From Loripinus fragilis (Eukaryota; Mollusca; Bivalvia; Lucinida; Lucinidae), in assembly GCA_964019695.1 (NCBI GenBank), contig OZ026524.1:27320164-27384163 (forward strand): DNA of 64,000 nucleotides, written 5' to 3'. Each line of letters opens with the position of its first letter. Position 1 is the first letter of the stretch. The position numbers and the translations under genes are program-made. The notes beneath the pieces were generated by a model that had not been told where the DNA came from, made no database searches, and saw only the letters and a program-made list of their open reading frames with translations. Positions 58,001 to 63,175 of the stretch are shown here, piece after piece.

Positions 58001-60005
58001 TTAGCATCTGCGAAGGCAATCCTCTTATACTGTCCCATTACTCCTCCTAATGGATTTTGGGTCTGTTATAAAACAAATAAATTTATTCAGTCATGTGTTC
58101 ACGTGCCAAGCAAAAGCATAAAAACTAAAAGAAGCATAAGCACACTACTAAATGCCATTTTAATTTTGGAAATGATTATATGGAGAAAAAAGTGTAAATA
58201 AAATTGCAGGATTTCATTTGTTTGTATTTTGTTAGTTTTACAATAAATATCAAGGACAACAGCTTTGCAATATATGTAATAAATACAAATTGTGCACTTT
58301 AAACATTTGCAATTAAGGAATGGAAGGATAGAAGCAAACCAACTCTTCAACAATCTGATTAAATCTATCAAAGCCCTTTTCCCAAATAATGTAACAAAAC
58401 AATGTATAGGCTTGTTAAGGATTACATGTACAAATTCTGCTTTGAAAAAAAATCTTCACCAAAAGTGCAAATTATGTATTAAGAAAAAAAGGCTCAATTT
58501 TTATCTTTAACAAAATGTTTTGCAAAACCACATGACAATAAAATTAGTTCCAAAATTGGAACGCTTTAGTTCCTAAACAGGAACTCCTTGTTTCTGAAAG
58601 TTGAACTTTTGTTTTTGGAAAGACAAACAAAAACACAAAACATTTTGGTTTAATTTTGACGTAAACTGTGCACTGATGCAGAATACGTAGTTACATACAG
58701 GCAGTTTTCTAGCAAATTTAGATTGCTCACAAAATAAAGACATTTTCTAATTTTACACAAGCTTTCCATTACAATTCAAAACAGCCAACATGCATAGCGT
58801 GTAATATTTAATAGCAAGTAAGTTTAACCACAACTTCTGTAAAGAACTGTTGACATTTAGGAGTGGTTCAATGTTGCGATTTTGTTTGATGGAGACCTGT
58901 CGAAAGATGGTCAGTAATTGCAAAAAAAATCTGCATTGAAAAATTTCATAAAGGGTGGGAAGAATATTATGAGCATCAATTTTCAAAGATACTATAGCCT
59001 TCTAAACTAGCAACAACAAAAGGAACTATTGAAATAGCATTACTTTTTACAGTTTGGATGTTACTGGTGCTAGACAGAAATGAAACATTACGCAATTTAA
59101 TGCTGTAAGGTATAGAAAGTTTAGATTGATGAAATGATATGAAGCAATCTTGTTGAAATCTCCAGCTAAAATGACTTTGTTAATATAAAATATGAAGCTT
59201 ACCCAAAGCTTATATCAAAAATCAAATAAAATGACATGCAACTGTTTAAGTCTCTATTTATTGAGAATCATGTATCTGATCTATTAAAACTATTTTGTTA
59301 TTTGAAAGAAATATTTTTTTTCATTTTTATATTAATCAATGACAGACCATTTATCTCCATAATGCATTGCTTCATTATATGGTAAGAACTAATGACCCAT
59401 ATGTGTGATATTATATGTAAGCTTATCTGTAAGCATTAAATACATTATTCAACAACAAAACAATGTTTTCATCTAAACACTAATTCTTTGTTATGCCATT
59501 TGGACTGTCATCTGCCCCTGATAGCACTAAAGGCAGTATATTAAATTAAAATTTCAATTCAAGAAATTAACTTCCTATTAGCTAACAAAATACATATATA
59601 CCAATTATTCTTTTAAGTCATTGGCCATAAGTGCAAGGAAAGTAGAACTTTCATAACCTCATTTAAGTTTTAAAAATTCAACTAACTTGTTTTATCATTT
59701 ATCTTTGAAAAGCTTTTACCTGACCATTTTAACGCAAATATGCCACTCCACAATAACAACTTTCAATTCCTTACAGAAGAAAATTAATCAAAAGAAAAAA
59801 CTTCATATAACCAGGGCACGAGTACTTTGAGAGAATAAAATAGTTCTACAAGCAGAAAAGAGAGCGTAATATTTTTGTTGTCATGTGACTGTGCAAACTC
59901 CTCTTAAAGCAACTACAGCAATCATGCAGAAGCTTGACGGGAGTGTAATAGTACCAGAACAATGTCGTCGCTCGGGTCACGAGGTCGCTTCTTCCCAGTC
60001 AAGAC
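33973..60005 (-). CDS. mbl: muscleblind-like CCCH zinc-finger RNA-binding protein, 3' part
   Basis: Five exons (60005-59955, 58062-57906, 49619-49507, 35751-35667, 34091-33973) join in phases 0, 0, 1, 0, 1 without internal stops, giving 174 residues plus TAA. Residues 1-17 hold GKKRPRD, a likely nuclear-localisation patch. Residues 18-107 carry VYQPN and YQQAIAMQLQQ, which resemble the linker of MBNL proteins (YQQALANMQLQQ in vertebrates), then LPMVVAPP and an Ala/Thr run. Residues 115-132 and 148-165 are two CCCH fingers, each C-x7-C-x4-C-x3-H, 15 residues apart. Muscleblind proteins bind YGCY RNA and control alternative splicing. N-terminal exons lie off the right edge. The 3'-UTR extends left from 33973; its end was not found. 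Confidence 0.8.
34576..34753 (+). mobile_element. tRNA-derived SINE (family A), diverged
   Basis: GGAGTGTGATGGCTCAGTAG head, GTGTCCTTGAGCAAGACACT body, TAAAGAATCAAATCAATC tail. Sense orientation, in the muscleblind intron between the two finger exons (antisense to the gene). Confidence 0.85.
34899..35151 (+). mobile_element. MITE F2 copy, TTAA borders
   Basis: TTAACCCTTTGTATTCTGAT at the left and AGTATACAGAGGGTTAA at the right; TTAA at 34899-34902 and 35148-35151. The centre GAAATGCAGCATTTTGCAGC+ATTTC forms a hairpin. Confidence 0.9.
35180..35427. repeat. local tandem duplication, two copies
   Basis: ACATTGGTTGGCACCATGTA occurs at 35180 and 35301, and AGTCCATTCTAGCACTCTTG at 35251 and 35389. 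The second copy carries about 17 extra bases (near GAGCTGGAGCAGAGCATTGG). Confidence 0.88.
35445..35657. mobile_element. MITE F12 copy beside a splice donor
   Basis: Inverted ends GGGTAAGGTCAGGTAACTTC and CAAAGTTACCAGACTTCACC+C. The core is a hairpin GATGAGACGGCTC / GAGCCGTCTCATC. On the minus strand its end starts nine bases into the muscleblind intron, right after GTAAGTATA. Confidence 0.88.
35667..35751 (-). CDS. mbl: muscleblind-like: exon with first CCCH finger of the pair
   Basis: Bounded by the acceptor CTACATTTCAG and the donor GTAAGTATA. It encodes 28 residues plus one base: LLDTLPV, then the finger CRDFKLGLCQRPQCKYIH, then LIE. Vertebrate MBNL fingers 1 and 3 have six residues between the second and third Cys; here there are four, so both fingers of this pair have the finger-2/4 spacing. 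It starts in phase 0, matching the CAG end of exon 49507-49619, and ends in phase 1, matching the next exon. If the donor were skipped, the frame would run on into the adjacent MITE. Confidence 0.87.
35752..36887. other. intron sequence without recognisable features
   Basis: Muscleblind intron. AT-rich, with an ACA-rich stretch near 35810-35860; no exon or element recognised. Confidence 0.5.
36888..37112. mobile_element. MITE F7 copy, diverged
   Basis: AGAGCCCGTCTTCAAAGTTT, then CAGCCTGCTCAGCTACATTA, CTTGCTAGAATATTGAAAG, GAATAACAAAGACACTGCTC and CAGGCTGGTCTGCACCTATG follow the order of the 57571 copy. Confidence 0.7.
37454..38252. mobile_element. possible 0.8-kb F3-type element
   Basis: TTAACCCATTTATGCTGAAT at 37454 and CATGAACCTATATGGGTTAA ending 38252 are F3-like ends in the correct inverted orientation, both with TTAA. 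The region 38144-38230 carries the GCAAATAGTGCAGGTACTGA / TGGGCCTGCATTGTTTGC hairpin. Either one long element or two separate fragments; not decided. Confidence 0.45.
38629..41050. repeat. minisatellite block A, 36-44-bp irregular units
   Basis: CATCTGAACCATTTGG+GTGAGACACTATTGACTAAT units. Between about 39040 and 40320 a composite block containing GAACAATTTGGATGAGACAC and TTTGGTTGTGCACCATCTGA is itself repeated; the marker GATTTGAACAATTTGAG/GGG recurs near 39259, 39726, 40029 and 40257. Lies in a muscleblind intron. Confidence 0.95.
41051..43210. repeat. minisatellite block B: 67-bp unit, about 32 copies
   Basis: The unit joins two related half-units: GACTGGGTATCATCTGAACC...GAATGAGATCATTTT and GACTGAATCATATGGGTGAG+ACAATAAG. 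GACTGGGTA at 41117 and at 43194 are 2077 bp apart, exactly 31 x 67, so almost no indels have built up. Variation is by substitution only (GTATCATC/GTATCGTC, TGAATG/TGATTG, GATCATT/GATAATT, AACCAT/AATCAT). Confidence 0.97.
43211..44680. repeat. minisatellite block C, irregular diverged units
   Basis: ATCATCTGAACCATTTGGGT+GAGACAC units of about 38-44 bp with many substitutions and indels: the least homogenised part of the array. A larger duplicated segment containing GAGACACTATTTTCTCTTG / GAGACACTATTGTCTCTTG lies near 43976 and 44218. Confidence 0.92.
44681..45450. repeat. minisatellite block D: 39-bp unit with 7-8-unit higher order
   Basis: GAGTAGCATCTGAAACATTT+GGGTGAGACACTATCGACT repeats in exact 39-bp steps. 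The marker TTAAGACTGTGTA occurs at 44669, 44981 and 45254, that is 8 and 7 units apart, so longer blocks have been copied. 39 is a multiple of three, so open frames persist (SHPNVSDATQSIV periodicity on the minus strand), but this is a by-product of unit length. Confidence 0.96.
45451..46030. repeat. minisatellite block E: alternating 38- and 35-bp units
   Basis: GACTGAGTATTATCTGAGCC+ACATGATAAGGCCCTGTG (38) alternates with a 35-bp version ACATAAGACCCTGTG, giving a 73-bp composite. GAGTATTATCTGA links it to the other blocks; the rest of the unit differs (GCC/CCCTGTGG, more GC). Confidence 0.93.
46312..46427 (+). mobile_element. 5'-truncated non-LTR retrotransposon end
   Basis: Ends in ACCAATAAAATTGATTTGAT+TTTGATTTGATT, a TTGATTT-repeat tail. 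It is flanked by the 10-bp duplication TTGGCAAAGA at 46302-46311 and 46428-46437. Only about 115 bp, so only the 3' end of a LINE or SINE remains. Confidence 0.8.
46438..47516. other. no supported gene
   Basis: Contains frames of 109 codons (46765-47094) and 87 codons (47136-47399) on the plus strand. Neither has splice signals or recognisable motifs. Part of a muscleblind intron. Confidence 0.4.
47517..47748 (-). mobile_element. MITE F2 copy, reverse
   Basis: TTAACCAATGTATTCGGAAA at the left and CATTAGTATACAAAGGGCTAA at the right. Interior GAAGACCCAGATATGAAATG and CACCCCTAGGTATGTACATT are complements of the 20259 copy. Confidence 0.85.
48024..48345. mobile_element. MITE F7, two copies in a row
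   Basis: ATATGGGCCTCATCGCAAGA at 48024 starts one copy (AAACATGTCTTCGGGTTTAC, GCGCTGATCAGTCTG, GGCTGGTCTGCACC). TTGGGCTTCATGGCAAGAAA at 48222 starts a second, cut short after CTACCGGTGCACTGACAAGC. Confidence 0.75.
48921..48968. repeat. 24-bp exact tandem duplication
   Basis: AGTGCTCTCACTGGATTGAT+GGTC occurs twice back to back, identical, suggesting a recent duplication. Confidence 0.95.
49200..49368. mobile_element. MITE F5 copy, core shortened
   Basis: CTCAACCAAAACATATGTTG, GGTACTCAAAGAACCGTATA, TTCTTTTGAGCTCACAAAAC, AAGAAAATATTTACAATTTT: one arm of the central palindrome is deleted. Confidence 0.8.
49507..49619 (-). CDS. mbl: muscleblind-like: Ala/Thr/Pro linker exon
   Basis: From the acceptor ...ACGATGTAG to the donor CAG|GTATTAAAA, 113 bases: two bases completing a split Leu codon, then 37 codons reading PMVVAPPTEAATATVMAPTS, MVPNNAYSVNYFDDNRQ. 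Order and composition recall the vertebrate MBNL segment after the MQLQQ motif (VPMV followed by an Ala/Thr/Ser-rich stretch). Phases fit both neighbours (1 in, 0 out). The acceptor has a weak pyrimidine tract, so the start is less certain than the end; the frame stays open upstream to about 49655. Confidence 0.75.
49804..50028. mobile_element. MITE F10 copy
   Basis: TAGGTGAAAGTTCAAAATTT at the left and CCTGAAAACTTTCATG at the right; inner inverted pair GAGGCTGACTTTC / GAAAGTCAGCCTC at 49961-49990. Other copies at 56308 and 62746. Confidence 0.8.
50029..52094. other. intron sequence with two hairpins, no exon seen
   Basis: Hairpin AACACAAGGGAATTGCC / GGCAATTCCCTTGTTTTCC at about 50712-50756, and GCTGATCAGACTG / CAGTCTGATCAGC at 51344-51378, the latter perhaps an F7 remnant (AAGCTACAGAGATAAGCTAG upstream). 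Otherwise AT-rich and featureless. Confidence 0.5.
52095..52315. mobile_element. MITE F11 copy
   Basis: AATGTTCTAAAATTTTGAAC at the left and GCAATTTTAACATTTACCAT at the right. Core hairpin AGACTGCTTCTTCAGAAGCA+GTCT inside AAGACCCTGATA...TGATCAGGGTCT. Confidence 0.8.
52450..52545. repeat. 34-bp tandem repeat, 3 copies
   Basis: CTCATGAATATTCAGA+CAGTTGAAGAGCAA-like units repeat three times with about 80 percent agreement by eye. Confidence 0.82.
52776..52975. mobile_element. MITE F9 copy
   Basis: TACAGTCCCCTGATAACACA and TTACAAAAGGACCACACTGT+A inverted ends; core AAAACCACCATGAAATGGTT. Lacks a few bases of the left terminus. Confidence 0.78.
53044..53150 (+). mobile_element. MITE F2 fragment, right half
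   Basis: TCTAAGCAAACAGTGCCGAC, CATTTCATCTGGGTCTTCGC and GTATCCAGAATG agree with the right half of F2. Confidence 0.7.
53151..54208. other. intron sequence, nothing recognised
   Basis: AT-rich. A short inverted pair around AATCCCTTTATACAT / CCTTATAAAGGGATT near 53880-53935 could be an F9 remnant. Confidence 0.45.
54209..54585. mobile_element. MITE F8 copy with 17-G tract
   Basis: GGCCAGAACTTTTTTATTAG and AACTAAAAAATTCTGGCC inverted ends; 17 G at 54262-54278 followed by the foldback AAAAGCTCTGAAAATGACCA / CAGAGCTTTTTTTG. Same arrangement as 9783-10251. Confidence 0.87.
54705..54885. mobile_element. MITE F5 copy
   Basis: TAGGCCCAGATAAGCAAATT at the left, TTATCTGGAGGCCTG at the right, core GCTCAAAAGAAATTCTCGTT / GAGGTGGTTCTTTTGAGCAC. 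A diverged second copy may start at 54898 (ACAAAAACATATGTTGTGGG). Confidence 0.8.
55201..55544. repeat. 137-bp tandem repeat, about 2.5 copies
   Basis: AGTCTAGTACACATACA at 55201 recurs at 55338 and 55475, both 137 bp apart. Within units: CATCAAAATGG-ATTGCATTTA, TTTTGATGTGTGTTTACC, CAGTAAAGTCTGAACTAAAG. The third copy is broken by the SINE at 55545 and resumes at 55869. Confidence 0.9.
55545..55868 (-). mobile_element. tRNA-derived SINE, second family (B), full length
   Basis: On the minus strand it begins CCGGGCCGCGTAGCGCAGTC (A box TAGCGCAGTCGG), with a B box region GCGAGTTCTATCCCGGC, and ends in (AAAC)n. Flanked by ATGGTTTGATGT at 55533-55544 and 55869-55880. About 320 bp, longer than family A and with an unrelated head; the AAAC-rich tail is similar. 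Sense to the muscleblind transcript. Confidence 0.9.
55970..56065. mobile_element. MITE F5 fragment, right half
   Basis: GTTCTTTTAAGCACCCAAAA, AACTGATGGGTAAGATAATT, TTTCACGCTCAAAAATTGTG: a right arm without its left partner. Confidence 0.78.
56308..56490. mobile_element. MITE F10 copy, right end lost
   Basis: GGTTAAAGTTCAAAATTTCC, TTGAAATTTCAAATC, AATTCAGTATTTTGAGGCTG and ACTTTCTATGGAAAGT match the other F10 copies up to the inner inverted pair. Confidence 0.72.
56693..56870. mobile_element. MITE F5 copy
   Basis: TTTAGTTAAGAGTGTGTACC at the left, core ACTCAATAGAACTGTCTCAA / TGACACGGTTCTTTTGAGCA, right ATTTATGCTCAAAATTTTTA. Confidence 0.85.
57320..57496. mobile_element. MITE F5 copy, reverse, perfect core
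   Basis: TGCTCAAAAGAACCGTCTCA / ATGAGACGGTTCTTTTGAGT; right end TTACGCACTCTTAACTTAAG is the complement of the left end at 56693 and 21472, defining the element's orientation. Confidence 0.88.
57571..57810. mobile_element. MITE F7 copy, best preserved
   Basis: Inverted ends TATGGGCCTCGTTGCAAGAA+AACCTATCTTC and GAAGACAGGTTTTCTCGCGT+CATGGCTCATA, about 30 bp. Interior hairpin CAGACTGCACGGATGCGCAG. It lies about 95 bp from the donor end of the 57906-58062 exon. Confidence 0.88.
57906..58062 (-). CDS. mbl: muscleblind-like: YQQ/MQLQQ linker exon
   Basis: The acceptor TTTTATAACAG and the donor GTGAGTAAAA bound 157 bases: 52 codons plus one. It reads TQNPLGGVMGQYKRIAFADA, then KGLPVYQPNANVLSYQQAIA, then MQLQQPQYVPVT. 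The YQQA-x-x-MQLQQ block and a preceding KR are MBNL hallmarks, located in vertebrates after the second finger pair. GC content is visibly higher than in the flanking introns. Starts in phase 0 after exon 59955-60005. Confidence 0.87.
58063..59954. other. intron sequence, nothing recognised
   Basis: Very AT-rich, no MITE or SINE recognised. Only small open frames, including minus-strand ones at 58099-58371 and 58753-58986 that look random. Confidence 0.5.
59955..60005 (-). CDS. mbl: muscleblind-like: small basic (KKRPRD) exon
   Basis: On the minus strand GTCTTGACTGGGAAGAAGCG... encodes VLTGKKRPRDPSDDIVL (17 codons) and stops at the donor CTG|GTACTATT. It starts and ends in phase 0, so it could be skipped without a frameshift. 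The KKRPRD patch is a likely nuclear-localisation signal; a KRP-type signal near a 54-nt regulated exon is known in vertebrate MBNL1. The exact start is uncertain: AG dinucleotides at CACAAG, GTAG and TAGAG are all possible. Neighbouring DNA is GC-richer than its surroundings. Confidence 0.65.
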
Positions 60006-60023
60006 CTCTACGACTTGTGGCTA

Positions 60024-60118
60024 ATTAGTATTGGCGAGAGCACATTGGCGATTGGCGAATGCCCGTAAAAGTTGGCAATTGGCAGGGAAGTCAGCACATG
60101 ACAACAGCAAGCACAGCA
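60024..60118 (-). promoter_or_regulatory. putative splicing control: branch point and UGCU cluster
   Basis: Minus strand: TACTAAT at 60030-60024 matches the branch-point consensus, about 19 bases before the exon. Further upstream, four TGCT motifs occur within 26 bases (60118-60093), in a pyrimidine-rich stretch. TGCT is the core of the YGCY site bound by muscleblind proteins, so this could let the protein regulate its own small exon. Motifs are seen; the role is inferred. Confidence 0.4.
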
Positions 60119-60399
60119 CAAGGCATGATGGGTGGTGATGAAAAATAAAATAAAAACGGCACCATCGGTAAAAATTGTTCAGTCCAACATGCATAGTAAA
60201 TTTCCACCCAATATTGCATTATTCATATCTGCAATTGTTATCTATATACAAGTTTACATGTGTACTGCATAACTGCCATTGGGGGTTCTTGTTTCAATAT
60301 ATGACCACTTGTATAAAAGCAACTCCGGGAAAAATTCAAATTTCAGGTAAAGTAAATTTCTACCCCAGTGTGGGGATATTCTATCTCTACAAGAAAACA

Positions 60400-60620
60400 T
60401 ATGAGCCACGACATGACATTTCCAACATTGTGATATGTGTGACCAGCAAAGGCTCAGACCAGCCTGCTTAGTCCGATCAGGGCCTTTGCTAGTCGCTTGA
60501 ATGTTCTATCACTGTCAAGCTACTGACCGAACATCATGTGGAGTTTCTAATCTTAAAAGGATGCAGCACAGGCTCATCTGAGTCTGTTCATGTCAAATGC
60601 CACATAGTGGTCCATAAGGG
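60400..60620 (+). mobile_element. MITE F6 copy
   Basis: ATGAGCCACGACATGACATT start, GACCAGCAAAGGCTCAGACC / GATCAGGGCCTTTGCTAGTC core, ACCGAACATCATGTGGAGTT, right end GCCACATAGTGGTCCATAAG. Confidence 0.82.
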
Positions 60621-60732
60621 TTCAATTATATATTTTGACTGAACACCAGTTAGACTGTTTACACCACCCTTACCAACTTTAGCATGAAATATCTTGTGAT
60701 GTGCAAGGTCTACACTGATGTAGGTGGTATAA

Positions 60733-60834
60733 AATAGTTATACCATGATTGTCCACCTGTACGTAAGATAATCCACTCGCTAAAGCTCGTGGATTATCTC
60801 CACGTACAGGCAGACAACCCATGGTATAACTATT
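60733..60834. repeat. long hairpin, about 45-nt arms
   Basis: AATAGTTATACCATGATTGT...GATAATCCAC at the left mirrors GTGGATTATC...ACAACCCATGGTATAACTATT at the right, with a 12-nt loop TCGCTAAAGCTC. Few mismatches, so young or maintained; no second copy in the window. Confidence 0.85.
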
Positions 60835-60899
60835 ACTTATCCTTGGATTTCTGTCCCTGAATTTTGATCCCATCTAGCCTTATTGAACCTGATGAGAAA

Positions 60900-61312
60900 C
60901 CATGTTATGTGGCAACTCATCTGGTTCTAAACAGTTTAAGATGTCTATCATCCATCAAGAAAGGGTAAAATTTTGCCAAAGCTGAAAAATTTGCTATCCA
61001 TCACTTTTCTAAATCAAACTGTTATATACAAGGTGGCTTGAACTGAAACAAGAACCTCCAAAGGTTTGAAGTATTAAAAACCATCTTAAGACATCAATAG
61101 ACAGAATCTTTCTAATATTTTTCAGCAATTTCTGAAGCAATGAATTTGCATTTGATATTAATGAGCCTCCACATGACACAACCAAAATGTTGTGTGCCGA
61201 GCCTTGATTTGTACATGCTTGGGCATGTATTTGGTTTTTATCAGTCACCCCTAATATTAACTGAATTGTTTCAACATAACCTAATAAACGTTTCCTATCC
61301 CACGGCATGTTA
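60900..61312. other. no recognisable gene
   Basis: An overlapping pair of open frames (61009-61308 minus, 61140-61400 plus) is present, but neither shows motifs or splice signals. Confidence 0.4.
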
Positions 61313-61600
61313 TCTTTATCAGGTCATGATGACGTTGCACTTTTTAAATGACGTCGCTAATGACGCTGAATCAACACAAAAATCAACAATTACGTCATAA
61401 TCGCTAGTTTGAAGAGGGTTCAACAATGGGTAAACTGATAAATAGAATACCAGGCTCGTGTCTTTTGATATCAAGTTTACCGGGCTCGGCTTTGAGAAAG
61501 CATGTTGAATCGCTCGGCAAGCCTCGCGATGTCAACATGCGTTCTCAAAGCCTTGCCTGGTAAACTTGATATCAAAAGACACTCACCTAGTATTCTCTAT
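61313..61600 (+). repeat. inverted-repeat family F13, copy 2
   Basis: Contains a 121-bp palindrome at 61460-61580 (GTCTTTTGATATCAAGTTTA / TAAACTTGATATCAAAAGAC) with arms of about 50 nt, and an adjacent 145 bp that matches 31495-31640 in reverse complement. Confidence 0.85.
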
Positions 61601-62107
61601 ATCCAGTCTTAGCTGTCCACATGAACTAAGGGTGCCCAGCTACCCACTTAGATTATATTGAACAGTAAGACTACATTGTGTGGCTGATCAGGCTTATTGG
61701 AGTCTTTCCTTAGTGCACATCAACATCATTTTGTTGTTTTATCATGTGATGGCTCATTTTGAGTGATAACCTCACATTAAATGTTGAATTCAACTTTGAA
61801 GATGTATATTATGTGAAAAATATTTAAAACATTGTCCGTTGATATCGATAGATGAGACTTTAACAGTTAAGTCATTATAAGCTGATAGACAAAACTGAGC
61901 ATGCCACTCTCTTTCCATTTCACATATACAAATATCTAGTAGTGAAAGCTTCAGGAAGTCACTTTAAGCAGATGGACGCCACCAACATAGTCACCATGGT
62001 GATGGTGTCCACAGTGTAAATAATCTACGAAGCAAATCCTCCTATTAAAAGCATCCAGAATATTAATCTTTAGCAAACTTAGATTATAAATACACCATAG
62101 GTCTAGA

Positions 62108-62205
62108 CAAACACAACATTTTTAAGCGTAAAATTGTGGATATTTTCTTACCCATTAGTTTTAACATGTTTAGGGTGCTCAAACGAATCGTTTCATTGAG
62201 GACAT
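62108..62205. mobile_element. MITE F5 fragment
   Basis: AAGCGTAAAATTGTGGATAT, CTTACCCATTAGTTTTAACA, GGGTGCTCAAACGAATCGTT+TCATTGAG: left half only. Confidence 0.78.
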
Positions 62206-62360
62206 TTTGGACCGGATTGCTTTATTTTTATTCAAGCTTGCTAAAGATAAATATTCACCCTAGGTTAAATTGTGGGGGTCCAGCTATAGCAACACAATCT
62301 CAGTAATTGTTTGGTGCCTTTGGAATGAGCATAAATGTTGTCCTTTCATCTGATGATTTA

Positions 62361-62600
62361 GGAGCCAGTGCATGAGATTTCCAACAATGTGGTATGTTGG
62401 ACCAGCAAAGCCTCAGATCAGCCTGCGCATATGCGCAGTCTGATCAGAACCTTTGCTTGTTGCTAGAGTATTCTATGATTGTTAAGCTACTGACTGGACA
62501 TGATTTGGAGTTCCTAAGCTTAAAAGGAGGCTGCACAGGCTCGTCTGAGTCTACACTTGTCAAAATGACACATTGTTGGAAATTTCATGTCATGGCCTTT
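62361..62600 (+). mobile_element. MITE F6 copy
   Basis: GTGCATGAGATTTCCAACAA at the left, CATTGTTGGAAATTTCATGT at the right, core hairpin AGCCTGCGCATATGCGCAG, interior CTTAAAAGGAGGCTGCACAG. Confidence 0.85.
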
Positions 62601-62715
62601 AGCATTATTGCACTGATATCAGTATATAATGTTGCCTAGTCAGCATTTCTTTGCTCACAGGCTTACTTGCATAGAATTTCAAATGACAGATAAAATTCAC
62701 ATATTCATTGTAAAT

Positions 62716-63175
62716 TACAGTGCAGTTCCTTTAATGCATTGTTCTTGGGTGAAAGTTCAAAATTTAAAAAATCAGGAACTTTAGAGATTCAAATTTTTAA
62801 ACTTGCAGGATGCCTACAAAATTAATAATTTCATGTTACAATGGTTAAATGTGTTTAGATAATCTCAAAATTAATCATATAAGCTATTATAATCTCCCTA
62901 ATTCAGCATTTTAAGGCTGACTTTCTATGGAATGTCAGTCTCAAAGTCAGTGTAAAAATCAGGATTAATCTTGAAAAACTTCACCCATAAATGTGCGGGG
63001 TCCATAAGAATGAACCATGTTAAAATTGAATTGTGTTGCAAAGAAATTGTTAACAAAGGAATTATAGGAAAATGGCATTGAGTAAAATTTCAGGGTAAAA
63101 AAATTTGGGAAGCATAACATGACTAATTTATATTTCAATCTGTGTTACAAAGGGACTTTACTGTAGCTTCAAATA
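62716..63175. mobile_element. MITE F9 copy split by F10
   Basis: TACAGTGCAGTTCCTTTAAT at the left and GTTACAAAGGGACTTTACTG+TA at the right; interior TAACAAAGGAATTATAGGAA. The F10 element sits in the left arm. Confidence 0.82.
62746..62988. mobile_element. MITE F10 copy nested in F9
   Basis: GGGTGAAAGTTCAAAATTTA at the left and CTTGAAAAACTTCACCCA at the right; inner GGCTGACTTTCTATGGAATG+TCAG. Confidence 0.82.

Noticed and set aside
61970..62020. GGACGCCACC...GGTGATGGTGTCC palindrome as a regulatory site
   Set aside because: Short and imperfect; no second copy or known site; more likely a decayed hairpin.
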